Part shown: positions 1 to 10,017 of the stretch, one piece after another
How positions within the stretch are numbered: position 1 is the first letter of the stretch
Layout of the letters: every line of letters starts with the position of its first letter
Assembly (NCBI GenBank): GCA_036250195.1
Contig: JAVHZZ010000001.1
Span: 375,330,707-375,394,706 of the forward strand
DNA length: 64,000 bases
Origin: Mixophyes australis
Lineage: Eukaryota > Chordata > Amphibia > Anura > Limnodynastidae
Direction of reading: 5' to 3'
Notes under the pieces: generated by a model
Database searches by the model: none
Told to the model about the DNA's origin: nothing
The model's input: only the letters and a program-made list of their open reading frames with translations
Translations under genes and position numbers: made by a program

Positions 1-1540
1 GTGGCCGTAAATGTATTTTGCAAGTAAGTGCAAGCAACGAGACAAATTACAAACTTGCTTGCTCTAAAAAATATCAAACCATTTTTTAAAGGTAAAGAGA
101 TCCATAGAGTAAGGAATTCATACATAGTTGCAAAACTATTACAGAAATCTAAAGGCTAATGCATTAATGTCAATACTTTCCAGGTTCCAGTAAAAGAATA
201 TTAATACATCCGTAATGCATTTGCAGACAAATAGAGGAAGAAAACTGATGATTATAGGCACTGGAGAACGCTGTATGAATTACATGCCTGATCTGTCTGG
301 CATCGCCCCTTTAATCTGTTTCAACACATTGCCCATGCTCTGCCGCAGTTCACCTTCCATCAATGGAAGCAAATTGCTTTAAACAATCTATGCTGAGCTT
401 TGCAGTTTGCATTTTCACTGTGTTTGGAATTAAAACATACATTTTTAAACCACACAATGCTCATCAGTAGTAAGCACCAATTCCTGGCTTGCAGTTTTAT
501 CGACACACCCCTATGACAAATTAGCTTTAGATCTAACCTCAACCATGTACTGATTATACCTACTAAGTAAAGAGAAATACAGAAATATCTGAGTATAAAC
601 AGAGTAAAATGAAAACTTTTTTTTAATGAATCACTGTCAATACAATTATGCAAAGTATATGTAAATGGTTAAGTGCCACTGTAAACCCTTACGTTAAAAA
701 AGCAGTGCCACAAAAAACAACATTAGAAGAGGAATTCAAACTCCTTCAAAGGAAAAAAAAAAAAACCTGTTGGAAGGGGGGGGGGGGGGACTCTTTCTGA
801 CAGCAGCTAGCCTTGAATTTACCCTTCATATACACCCTTGCAACATGGTCAGCTCTGAGCTGCAATTTTCTCTTTTCTCTCTCTGCATGGGGTGGAAGTG
901 ATTTCTTATTCAGGATTTTGCACATTGCTCTTGGGTATTTATGGCCCTCTTCCTCCTCCCCAGCACAGCTCATGACCTTTGTGCTGCTGGAGGATCCCAA
1001 GCCCCCTTTCCTGTGTATGCATGGAGACTTGGGCAGCTCCAGCCATCCGTGTCTGGCCATGCAGACACACGTACACAGGGGGCTGTATGCACACAACACA
1101 TAATATAACAGAAGGCCAATGACATGCTGCGCAAGGCCAATGACCCAGCCCCGGATAGATATAGCATGATGGGCTGTAGAAGTGGGGGGGTGGGGGGGGG
1201 GGGGTCCGTGCAGCTGGAGTTTGGGGTCTGCAAACAGGGTGGAGGTGCAACAATTGATGAGTTGGTCGGTTATTGGGGATAAGCCAGTCACACCCGTATC
1301 CAGCTGCATGTGTGCATCTTACACATCTCGTAGAAGTACAGTCCACCGTCTGTGTGCGGGATGCTTATCAACATAATGTGGGGAGTCTCCTGCAGACAGT
1401 GGTTTAGACATTCTACGGTTTACGAGACGAAAGGGACAAATACACACACTGACATGCACACAGATAACTTCTCTACATTAGCAGACAATAGGACACACTG
1501 ATGAGCTGTGTGTAATTAGGACTAGTGACTCGCTGGGGTA
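1..1540. other. No gene recognised; AT-rich to mixed sequence
   Basis: No protein family, RNA gene or complete mobile element is recognisable here. The ORFs seen are short and low in complexity. A G-run lies at about 777-790 and another at 1181-1204. A short direct repeat (aaggccaatgac) occurs twice near 1113-1142. If the minus-strand promoter at 1.65-2.1 kb is real, this stretch would lie in its first intron. Confidence 0.5.
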
Positions 1541-1649
1541 CTGACATATGTGTGCTGCATACGACATGCATGTATCATGTACTGTTTACACTTGTGTGGG
1601 TGTGTTCATAGTCACATATGTGTATATACACAGCACATCCTGCACTGCC

Positions 1650-2095
1650 CTCCCTCCCTTGCTCCCCAAGCGCTGAGGTGTCCGCCTTTGCTCCGGGATA
1701 TTTACCTGAAGCTGCCTCTGTGTGTAGAGTTGCACTGGGCACCACTCCCCACAGACCGGGTGTCAGTCCCCGTTGCCTGTCGCTTCTCTCCCCGGGGTGC
1801 TGGCTCTTTGTTTCCCCTCTTTCTCGGGTCCTCAGTCTGGCTGTGCAGCGGTTGCTCCTCCCCGTCAGCCGGGTCTCCGCCTCTAAACAGCAGGAGGAGA
1901 CAGCAGCCATACAGCTTGCTGGAAGCCGAGGACACTCTGCCTGGCTACCACACCCACATCCTGACGTCACGCTTTCCAGCCACATTCCCGTCTCCATGGT
2001 CTGGACACCAGCCAGCAATTTGCTCGCTGCATCACGGGAGTTGTAGTTCTACCGGCTTTGCGGACAGCAGGGTCACGTGATTAGGCGTCCTGGTG
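1650..2095 (-). promoter_or_regulatory. Promoter-like block, possibly of a host gene
   Basis: This is a locally GC-richer stretch with several promoter-type motifs. A consensus CRE (TGACGTCA) lies at 1962-1969. A ZNF143/SBS-type motif lies at 2029-2047, reading ACTACAACTCCCGTGATGC on the minus strand. A USF-type E-box (GTCACGTGA) lies at 2072-2080. These motifs are typical of vertebrate TATA-less housekeeping promoters. A consensus splice donor (TTCAG/GTAAA) faces leftward at 1706/1705, so minus-strand transcription is favoured, though ZNF143-type promoters are often bidirectional. No matching gene body was identified in the window. Confidence 0.4.
1706..1910 (-). CDS. Candidate first coding exon, minus strand (hypothetical)
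   Basis: An ATG at 1910-1908 opens a 68-codon frame that runs without a stop to a consensus splice donor (exon ends at 1706, intron begins GTAAA at 1705-1701). The peptide starts MAAVSSCCLEAET and is rich in Arg, Ser and Thr, with no recognisable domain. The start lies just downstream of a CRE and a ZNF143-type motif in the same orientation. The Kozak context is weak (T at -3, G at +4). No downstream exon was found in the window, so this could equally be untranslated leader or chance. Confidence is low. Confidence 0.22.
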
Positions 2096-2359
2096 TAACC
2101 CCCTGACTTGTTTTCACTTTTTAAAATATTTACTGTCAGATATGAGATTTCATTCGCATCTCCTTCAGACTAAAACGACAGATTCTTTCAATATATATTT
2201 CTTAAGAAAGAAAAATACTAGTGGTATTGCTTATGGATAAATGAGGACCCTCTATCATGACCCTTTCCACCCACAAAAAAATAAATGTTCTGCTCCTGTA
2301 CTTAGTTTACTATTGTAGTTACTTGCACTAAATTAATTAAACGAGAAGGGTGTTTTAAG

Positions 2360-2830
2360 CATACTTCATACTTGCTAACTTTCCCAAATTGTCCAGGAGA
2401 CTCCCGCATTTCGCGAGAGTCTAACGGACTCACGGGAGAGTGAGGCAATCTCCCACATCTGGCCACTTCCTAGTGAAGTGGGCAGAATAAGGTCCAAAAC
2501 GCAGCGATTCACTGCTGTAAAATGATGCGTTTGCGTCATTACGTCACGGGGCGGGTCCAAAATGATGCAAATTTTGGAGCCCTGCCCCCATCACACCCAC
2601 CTCCCCCGGCAGGCTTCCGGAAGCCAACTTTAGAAAGTTGGCAAGTATGGCATACTTGCCTTCTCTCCCCGAATTCCCAAGAGGCTCCCGAATTACTGTG
2701 AGTCCTCCCGGACATTTTATAGCGGGAGCGGGACTTTGGTGACGCAATGATGTCACCACGCCCCCTCCCACCCCCCTGTCACATGACTTCTCTCCAAGGA
2801 TCTGGAGGGGGGGGGGAGTTTAGAAAATGA
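2360..2830. mobile_element. Partial TIR element split by a related MITE
   Basis: The sequence begins CATACTT at 2360-2366 and resumes at 2658 with gccttctctccccg. Read together these give a CATACTTGCC terminus like that of the element at 22604-22868. The body contains the same kind of 'tcccgggac..gcgggag' and 'tgacgcaatgatgtca' sequence. No right terminus is visible, so the copy seems 3'-truncated somewhere before about 2830. It is interrupted by the related copy at 2367-2649. Confidence 0.5.
2367..2649. mobile_element. hAT-like MITE with 8-bp TSD
   Basis: The terminal inverted repeats are CATACTTGCTAACTTTC at the left and its near-complement ending GTTGGCAAGTATG at the right. A perfect 8-bp target-site duplication, GCATACTT, lies at 2359-2366 and 2650-2657. 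It is 283 bp long and has no coding capacity. An 8-bp TSD fits the hAT superfamily. The target was the left TIR of a related copy. Confidence 0.7.
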
Positions 2831-3270
2831 GGGTGTCAAATATCACTAACATATAAGGTATATACATGATTACGAACTTCTTAATGGTACAGCTATGGGT
2901 ATTAAACATTTCACTTATTCTACAGAGTTGCAATAGCAGTGAAGTTACACAGGTCTTTGCAGTACATGCACAGTTAGCACTGGGACAACACCTAGCTTAT
3001 ATATGTATAGATATTTCCTGGCTTTGCCATGGTTACTACAGCATTTCATAATACACACAATAAAAGTGAAAGTACAATAAAATGGAGTTCAGCTGCCAAT
3101 TTGCTTGGCTTGTCACAAGGGCTAAACTACATACAACTGGGTCATGTTCAAATGTATGCTCACCTTTGGTCTACAGATGACCAAAGTTGCATTGAAAATC
3201 TATGCAAATCCAGTTTTGTGGCAGAACAGGCCATTTTTCAGAGGTGTGAAGTTATGGCGATACAATCTTT

Positions 3271-3440
3271 GGGGCATATTCAAATGCGATTTGCGGTCGC
3301 ACGGGTCCGGTTAACGCAACATCATGGATTTCTCCCCATAGGGGTGCACACAGAAATCCACGATATTGCGCTACCGTATTGACGCTTTATATGCGCAGCC
3401 GCGCGTAATCGCGGCCGTTAATCGGAATTGAATATGCCCC
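3271..3440. mobile_element. Harbinger-like MITE, GGGGCATATTCAA termini
   Basis: The inverted termini are GGGGCATATTCAA and TTGAATATGCCCC, flanked by a 3-bp direct repeat TTT (3268-3270, 3441-3443). The body is CpG-rich and about 170 bp, with no ORF of interest. The 3-bp TSD and GGG ends match other small elements in this window and resemble PIF/Harbinger MITEs. Confidence 0.6.
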
Positions 3441-4066
3441 TTTGAGTTCCACTCTTGCTTCACCATTCTGCAAAATGTCTATTGGGCTCTGGGTTTGTAA
3501 ATGCTCTTTTTGGAGATTTTATAGCAAATTGCTGAACAGTTTTAAAAATGTCACTTATCTCTACTCTTAGCTCAATCAGACTTTCCCACAGTCTTCAAAT
3601 CTTTAGAAGCTCTTTGAAAACCCATCTCTTTTTAAGAGGTAACCTTATCCCCGATAACACTATTCACACTACTGCACCCTCACAACTGTCCCAATCTCCA
3701 GGGCCGTAACTAGGGCTGTGCGACAGGGGCGACCACCCAGGGCGCAACGCTGAAGGGCAGTGCCAGATTTACACCTCATGGGGCCCTTGGCAAGATATCG
3801 GTTTGCCCCCCCCCCCCTTTCATACACACAGTGGCCCCTCACACACACATAATACACGCACACAGTGGCCCCTCACACACACATAATACACGCACACAGT
3901 GGCCCCTCACACACACACATAATACACGTACGCAGTGGTCCCTCACACACACACACATAATACACGCACACAGTGGCCCCTCACACACACACATAATACA
4001 CGCACGCAGTGGTCCCTCACACACACACACATAATACACGTACGCAGTGGCCCCTCACACACACAC

Positions 4067-4592
4067 ACACAATTATTATTATTATCGTTTATTTGTAAGG
4101 CGCCGAATGGTTTCCGCAGCGCCGTACACAGTACAAACAGTAGACCATACAGCAGGGGCGGATCTAGACATTTGTCCTACCCGGGACGATTTTGGGGGGG
4201 GGCGATTTAGGCCCCATCCCCTTTCTGATGTCTAAGGCTGCCGGCGGCTTCACAGTATGTGCAGGTCCGTTCAGCAGTGGCAGTGTGCTGTTCCGCTGCT
4301 CTGATTGGGAGCCAGTGTAAGGCAAGACAGAGAGGGGAGGAAGAGGAGGAGCGGCGTGAGAGGAAGATGAGTCTCGCAGCTACATTGAGTATAGAGCGGA
4401 GGGGGGCGAGGTGGGAGCAGGGGAGGCCAGTAAGTAGGAGGTTGCAGTAGTTGAGGCAGGAGATGATGAGAGCATGGATGATAGTTTTGGTGGCAACTTG
4501 AGAGAGGAAGGGACGGATGCGGGCAAAGTTACGGAGTTGGAAGCGACAGGCTTGGGCGAGGGATTGGATGTGGGGGGCACAATACACGCACA
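4067..4592 (-). mobile_element. Antisense L2 fragment, internally deleted
   Basis: The 3' tail (AAT repeats, then ggcgccgaatggtttccgca) starts near 4067. Coding sequence for the L2 RT C-terminal region resumes at about 4306 and includes IIHALIISCLNYCN and ALHWLP motifs. Against the antisense L2 copy at 10018-10960, about 565 bp (equivalent to roughly 10096-10660) are missing and replaced by half of a hAT MITE (4153-4305). The piece sits inside the minisatellite. Confidence 0.75.
4153..4305. mobile_element. Half of a palindromic hAT MITE
   Basis: It begins CAGGGGCGGATCTAGAC and follows the left half of the complete MITE at 5582-5892. It stops at the end of the left palindrome arm (..GCTGCTCTG), where antisense L2 sequence resumes abruptly. 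The right arm and right TIR are missing. Confidence 0.75.
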
Positions 4593-5581
4593 CAGTGGCC
4601 CCTCACACACACACACACACAATACACGCACGCAGTGGCTCCTCACACACACAATACACGCCTGCAGTGGCCCCGCACACACACACACACACATAATACA
4701 CACACGCAGTGGCCCCTCACACACACAATACACGCACGTAGTGGCCCCTCACGCACACACACAATACACGCACGCAGTGGCCCCTCACACACACACACAC
4801 ACACACACAATACACGCACGCAGTGGCCTCTCACACACACATAATAAACGCACGCAGTGGCCCCTCACACACACACACACACAATACACGCACGCAGTGG
4901 CCCCTCACACACACACACAATACACGGATGCAGTGGCCCCTCACACACACACACAATACACGGACACAGTGGCCACACGCACACACACACAATACACGGA
5001 CACAGTGGCCACACACAATATACACACACACACACAATATATATACACACACACACTTAATATACTACCCCACCGCCAACTTACCTTTTTCCATCTAGGA
5101 GCTGTGGAGTCTTCATCCCCTTCACACATGGGACGGCACCTGTCATGTGGTGCACGTCCCATGTGACACACAGCAGGCCACACAGAGGAGGGAGGAGACC
5201 AGCCAACACACTAGCCCCGTGTAGCCCCTCCCCCGATTTGCGGCACCCGACCCCCCTCCCCCGATTTGCAGCACCCGACACCCCCTCCCCCGACTCGCGG
5301 AACCCCCCCCGCGCACGGGGGAGGGGGGTGGGATATGCCGCAAGTCGGGGGAGGGGCCGAATTTTTTATTTTTTTTCAAATTGCTCCTGTCACCCCCAGC
5401 TGTGCCCCCGAGAGCCGCTAGGCCCTAGGCAGGTGCCTAGGTTGCCTAGCGGTAAATTCGGCCCTGCTGAAAGGGTGCGCAATTTAGGAATATTTTAGAT
5501 TAATTTGGTTAAAATTGAGGGCTAGGGGGGCGGCATTTGTCTTTCCCGTCCCAGGCACTAGAATTCTAAGTTACGGCTCTG

Positions 5582-5892
5582 CAGGGGCGGATCTAGAAAA
5601 ATGCTGTACCTGGGGCGATTTAGGGGGGGGGGCGATTTAGGCCCCGCCCCTTTCTAACATCTTACGCTGCCGACGGCTGCACAGTATGTGCAGGTCCGTC
5701 CAGCCGTGACAGGCAGGGACAGTGTGCTGCCCGGCTGCTCTGAACACAGTCAGAGCAGCCGGGCAGCACACTGTCCCTGCCTGTCACGGCTGGACGGACC
5801 TGCACATACTGTGCAGCCGTCGGCAGCAAGTGTCTGCTGGGGGGGGGGGGGGGGGGCGATCGCCCCGATCGCCCCCCCTGGATCCGCCACTG
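5582..5892. mobile_element. Complete palindromic hAT MITE with perfect TSD
   Basis: The left end is CAGGGGCGGATCTAG and the right end, in complement, is CAGTGGCGGATCCAG. The perfect 8-bp TSD CGGCTCTG lies at 5574-5581 and 5893-5900. The interior holds a 74-bp inverted repeat with no mismatch that I can see (5669-5742 against 5751-5824) around an 8-nt loop. It has no coding capacity. The intact palindrome and TSD suggest a recent insertion. It landed in the last bases of hAT element 1. Confidence 0.9.
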
Positions 5893-6075
5893 CGGCTCTG
5901 CCAATCTCCACTCTGAGCCACATTTGCTCCTCTGGTGGTAGCTGTGCCCTCTTCCACTTAGAATATAAGCTCTCTAATGAGCAGGGTCCTCCATACCCTT
6001 TGTTTTCATGTCTGTGTTTATTTTGTCTACCTTGTATGTCACTGTTTTATGTATGTACTGTTTTCCCTACTGTAC

Positions 6076-6604
6076 ATCTGACACCCTCTCTTCATTTGAC
6101 CCCACAAATGAAGAGGAAATTTCTACGCTCTTCTTATCTTCCTACTCTACCTCCTGTCCTCTTGATCCTATTCCCTCGCAAATTGGTAGATCCCTGTCTT
6201 CTGTGCTCATTTCACCTCTAACTCAAATCTGTAATCTCTCACTCTCTACTGGCATCTTTCCATCACTATACAAGCATGCAGTGATTACTCCTATTCTAAA
6301 AAAACAAAACTCCGACCCAAACTCTCTCTCAAATTACCGTCCCATCTCTCAGCTCCCTTGCCCCTCCAACCTTCTAGAGAGACTTGCCTACACTCGCCTC
6401 ACACGCTTTCTTTCCGCAAACAACCTGTTGGATCCTCTTCAGTCTGGCTTTCGTTCTCAACACTCCACAGAGACTGCGCTGACCAAGGTTGTTAATGATC
6501 TGATCACTGCTAAGACTGAACGCCATTACTCTCTCCTAATTCTCCTGGATCTCTCGGCTGCATTTGACACCGTTGACCACTCTCTTCTCATACAAACGCT
6601 GTAA
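6076..6604 (+). pseudogene. L2 reverse transcriptase, N-terminal half
   Basis: This frame encodes the front of an L2-type RT. It contains the motifs '[10 protein letters not shown]', '[19 protein letters not shown]' and '[19 protein letters not shown]', the last carrying the first catalytic Asp (AAFD). It ends at a TAA at 6602-6604, immediately before the expected '[18 protein letters not shown]' stretch, which continues in the same frame. No start codon of the original ORF2 remains because the copy is 5'-truncated. Confidence 0.85.
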
Positions 6605-7669
6605 TCCCTAGGTCTTCAAGACACAGTTCTATCCTGGTTCTCATCCTACCTCTCTAATCGCTCTTTCACTGTTAATTTCTCTGGAGCCACCTCTGCTCCG
6701 CTTCCCCTATCAGTTGGAGTACCGCAAGACTCAGTGCTAGGTCCTCTGCTGTTCTCTATCTATACCGCTTCTCTTGGAAATCTAATAAGTTCCTTTGGCT
6801 TTCAGTATCATCTCTATGAGGATGATACCCAAATCTATCTATCCTCTCCTGATATCTCGACATCTGTGTTGTCCCGTGTAACTGACTGTCTTTCTGCCAT
6901 ATCATCTTGGATGTCCTCTCGTCAACTCAAACTTAATCTTTCTAAAACAGAGTTAATAATATTCCCACCCGCCAACAAGAGCATACCTGACATTTCTATC
7001 TCTGTTGATAACATGACCATAAATCCCACCCCACAAGCTCGCTGCCTAGGTGTAATCCTTGATTCACGCCTATCCTTTGTTCCCCACATTGACTCTATAT
7101 CTAAATCATGTTACATACATCTAAAGAACATTTCCAGAATCCGCACATATCTCACACAAGACACTGCTAAAACCTTAATTCATGCACTAATCATCTCCCG
7201 CATTGACTATTGCAATTCCCTCCTTACTGGTCTTTCCAAAAACAGACTCAAACCCCTAAAATCTATTTTGCATGCTTCGGCAAGACTGATTTTCCTTGCA
7301 AATAGCTATTCCTCTGTTGAATCACTCTGTATGTCTCTACACTGGCTGCCTGTCTTCTACCGAATCCAATATAAAATACTTTTACTAACCTACAAGGCCA
7401 TCAACAAAGCTGCACCAACATACATCTCCTCTCTTGTCTCAAAATATCTCCCAACTCGGCAACTCCGTTCTGCAAAAGATCTGCGTCTCTCATCCACCCT
7501 CATTACATCCTCCCATTCCCGGTTACAGGACTTTTTTCGGGCTGCACCCACTCTATGGAACTCTCTCCCTCGCACAATAAGACTCTCCTCTTTTCTACAA
7601 ACTTTCAAGCGTTCTCTGAAAACCTACCTATTCAGACAAGCTTATAATATTCCTCAACCACCCTCTTAA
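6605..7669 (+). pseudogene. L2 reverse transcriptase, C-terminal half
   Basis: The frame continues from the upstream piece through '[15 protein letters not shown]' and on to the polymerase box, which reads YEDDT instead of the expected (F/Y)ADDT. It then covers the thumb and C-terminal region with '[10 protein letters not shown]', 'LHWLPV' and '[10 protein letters not shown]', ending at 'YNIPQPPS' and a stop at 7669. The Ala-to-Glu change in the catalytic box, with the upstream stop, makes the copy non-functional. The gene had no local partners; it acted on its own LINE RNA. Confidence 0.87.
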
Positions 7670-8127
7670 CCTCACTACCTTTAGCCTGTTACACAATTTC
7701 ACAGAAGACAACTACCCCCGGACCAACATTGTTGTGTGACAGGATCATTTAGCTTATGAGTCACCTTACCTTTGCAGTCTGGCTGGGCCATGATGCAAAA
7801 TGTACACTTAACCTCATGTGTCAATCTCCCATTGTCCCATAGATTGTAAGCTTGCGAGCAGGGCCTTCTCACCTCTTTGTCTGTTTTACCCAGTTTGTTT
7901 ATTAGTTTTACGTTTGTCCCCAATTGTAAAGCGCTACGGAATATGTTGGCGCTATATAAATAAATGATGATGATGATGATGATGATACTGTACGGCGCTG
8001 CGGAGCACTGTGGCGCCTTACACATCTCCAATAATAAAAAAATTCTACAATAATAATAATACTCTGGTTCTTTGTACGTTTGCCTTGTTAGTTTTTTCTT
8101 TCTAAAACTAAGGAGCTTTTCATGGTG

Positions 8128-9640
8128 TACAAATATGGTGTATTATAGACCTGTAAGCCTGACATTAATAGTGGGGAAACTACTGGAAGGTATTTTAAGG
8201 GATAATATTTAGGATTACTTGGTACGCCATAAAATTATTAGTGGGAATCAACATGGATTTGTGAGGGATAGGTCATGTCAAACTAACCAAATTAGTTTCT
8301 ATGAGGAAGTTAGTGGAAACTTAGACCAGGGCAGGACAGTAGATGTGGTCTACTTAGATTTTGCAAAGGCCTTTGATACAGTGCCACACAAGAGGTTGGT
8401 TTACAAAATTAGGGAACTGGGTCTAGGAATCAACATTTGTACTTGGATCGAAAACTGGTTAGAGAATAGGGAACAGAGAGTTGTAATAAATGGAACATTT
8501 TCTAATTGGTCAAAAGTCTTAAGTGGAGTACCTCAAGGTTCCGTGCTGGGGCCACTCCTTTTTAATATATTCATTAATGACCTTGGTGATGGTTTAGAGA
8601 GTAAAGTTTCTATTTTAGCAGATGACACTAAACTCTGTAAGGTAATAAAATCAGAGCAAGATGTAGCTTCTCTACAGAGGGTCTTAAATAAACTGGAGGA
8701 TTGGGCGGCCAAATGGAATATGAGGTTTAACACAGATAAATGTATGGTTATGCATTCAGGGATCAAAAACAAGAACGCAATCTATAAATTAAATGGAATA
8801 AATTTAGGAGAATCTAAAATGGAAAAGGATTTGGGAGTGCTCGTAGACAGTAGACTTAGCAATAGTGCTCAATGTCAAGCAGCAGCTGCAAGGGCAAACA
8901 AAGTATTGGCATGCATAAAAAGGGGCATAGATGCAAGGGAAGAAAGTGTAATTTTTCCACTGTATAAATCGTTGGTAAGACCTCATCTTGAATATGCAGT
9001 ACAGTTCTGGGCACCACTCTATAAAAAAGATAATTTGGAACTAGAAAGGGTTCAGAGAAGGGCGACAAAATTGATAAAGGGTATGGAGTCATTAAGTTAT
9101 GAGGAAAGGTTAGCCAGTTTAGGCATGTGTACTTTAGAAAAGAGGCGTCTAAGGGGAGATATGATTACTATGTACAAATACATTAGGGTCAATACAGAGA
9201 ACTCTCATGGGAAGTTTCTACCCCAAGGACTATACAAAGGACACGTGGTCACCCTCTAAGGTTAGAAGAGAGGAAATTTCACAACCAGCAAAGGAAGGGG
9301 TTCTTTACAGTAAGGGCAGTCAAGATGTGGAATTAATTGCCAGGGAAGGTTGTGATGGCAGATTCAATAGATATGTTTAAGAAAGGGTTAGACAAATTTT
9401 TAGCGGAAAGGTGTATCCAGGGATACGACCGTTAATTAAAATGTAGGATAGTAGTGGATATAGGGTAAAAATAGGACTGCAATATTGAGTCTGGGGGGAT
9501 TTTCACAATTGAAACAGATTGGCGGTTGCTTACTCTGGATCAATTTCAAATATAAGTGCAGGATCGCAGGAGATCCAAAATAGGTTGAACTTGATGGACT
9601 GGTGTCTTTTTTTCAACCTCATCAACTATGTATATTTCTA
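8128..9640 (+). mobile_element. CR1-clade LINE, 5'-truncated
   Basis: Coding similarity starts near 8130 ('YRPVSLTLIVGKLLEG' type sequence). The RT ORF runs to 9259. The C-terminal tail continues in another frame to about 9430 ('RLEERKFHNQQRKGFFTVRAVKMWN', stop, 'MADSIDMFKKGLDKFL'), so there is a frameshift near 9250 and a stop near 9335. The 3' end carries gttgaacttgatggac..ttcaacctcatcaactatg, typical of this class of vertebrate LINE. A TSD was not resolved. Confidence 0.82.
8219..9259 (+). pseudogene. CR1 reverse transcriptase fragment
   Basis: The 346-codon open frame covers RT motifs from 'NQHGFVRDRSCQTNQ' through 'VVYLDFAKAFDTVPHKRL' (first catalytic Asp), '[18 protein letters not shown]' and the catalytic box 'ILADDTKL'. 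It then runs into the C-terminal 'SLVRPHLEYAVQFWAP', 'LERVQRRATKLI' and 'LEKRRLRGDMI' segments. The catalytic Asp pair is retained. The open frame begins inside the fingers because of 5' truncation. It lacks the endonuclease and cannot act autonomously. Confidence 0.88.
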
Positions 9641-10017
9641 TTGATATTGTGCTTATTTGGCAGAGACTGTAATTTTATTTTGTGAAGTGGTCTTGCCAAG
9701 CTCATTTCTACTGAATTATATTAATTTTGTTAATAAGATAAGACGATAAGTCGTCCCCGGGGGCAGTCCAGTCCCATTTTGGACAAGGTTGTCCCCAGTT
9801 GTGAGGTATTCCTAAGTTTATCCCTGATAAAGTTATGGCACAAAACTAAATTTTAAAAACAACTTGTGGTATCATTGATATTAGCATGCCATTGCTTCCT
9901 CTGCTGATCGAGTAGAGTCTGTATTGTGTACTAGCCATCAGAATGGAGTTAAATAGCATGCTATCATATTGCAGTCTGTATTGTATACTAGAATCAGATT
10001 GGGGCCTGTATAGTACA
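9641..10017. other. No gene; short diverged repeat traces
   Basis: This gap between two LINEs has no gene. At about 9910-10010 it carries phrases such as 'gtctgtattgtgtactag' and 'cagtctgtattgtatactagaat' that resemble the diverged 31-bp repeat at 24.95-25.17 kb, suggesting a shared dispersed or satellite family. Confidence 0.45.

Larger units (their letters stand above)
3815..5060. repeat. CA-rich minisatellite, about 33-36 bp unit, split by an L2 piece
   Basis: The unit is roughly (AC)n-ATAATACACGCACGCAGTGGCCCCTC, with variable CA-run lengths. It fills 3815-4066 and 4580-5060. The two arms are clearly the same array, separated by the antisense L2 fragment at 4067-4592. The right edge grades into plain CA/TA repeats. 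Long His/Thr-rich ORFs on both strands come from the repeat and are not genes. Confidence 0.85.
3758..5466. mobile_element. hAT element 2, nested in hAT element 1
   Basis: The left terminus is CAGTGCCAGATTTAC at 3758. The right terminus reads, in complement, CAGGGCCGAATTTACC and ends at 5466. The flanking 8-mers CTGAAGGG (3750-3757) and CTGAAAGG (5467-5474) differ by one base, as expected of an old 8-bp TSD. There is no transposase. The interior has a CA-rich minisatellite and an antisense L2 piece. Confidence 0.7.
3699..5900. mobile_element. hAT element 1 (outer), 8-bp TSD
   Basis: The left terminus is CAGGGCCGTAACTAGGG at 3699. The right terminus is the complement of CAGAGCCGTAACTTAG, ending at 5581, with its last 8 bp repeated at 5893-5900 by a later MITE insertion. 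The TSD CCAATCTC lies at 3691-3698 and 5901-5908 and is perfect. No transposase is present. Most of the interior is a second hAT element and a minisatellite. Confidence 0.8.
6076..7985 (+). mobile_element. L2-clade LINE, 5'-truncated, with full 3' tail
   Basis: This is a 5'-truncated L2 copy. The ORF runs from 6076 to 7669, followed by a 3' UTR (gattgtaagcttgcgagcag..gcgctatataaataa) and a (GAT)n tail ending at 7985. The 8-bp duplication TACTGTAC (6068-6075 and 7986-7993) marks the insertion, which went into another L2's 3' UTR. It is inactive: there is an in-frame stop at 6602-6604 and an altered catalytic box. It is well preserved apart from those lesions. Confidence 0.88.
3558..8062 (+). 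mobile_element. L2-clade LINE 3' end, split twice
   Basis: Three pieces read as one element. The piece at 3558-3698 encodes a typical L2 carboxy terminus ending in an 'SLKTHLF'-like motif. The piece at 5909-6075 is its 3' UTR. The piece at 7994-8062 is its terminal tail (gtacggcgctgcggagc.., then AAT repeats). The order matches the independent antisense copy at 63107-63845. A hAT element sits between the first two pieces (TSD CCAATCTC), and another L2 between the second and third (TSD TACTGTAC). The 5' end is truncated. Inference: this is the oldest insertion of the nest. Confidence 0.75.

Noticed and set aside
746..1346. Overlapping ORFs of 87-187 codons on the minus strand
   Set aside because: Pro/His-rich, bounded by poly-G/poly-T runs, no family similarity, and mutually overlapping in different frames.
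3831..5060. Several His/Thr- and Cys/Val-rich ORFs of 60-230 codons on both strands
   Set aside because: They follow the CA-rich minisatellite unit and exist in overlapping frames on both strands; they are repeat artefacts.
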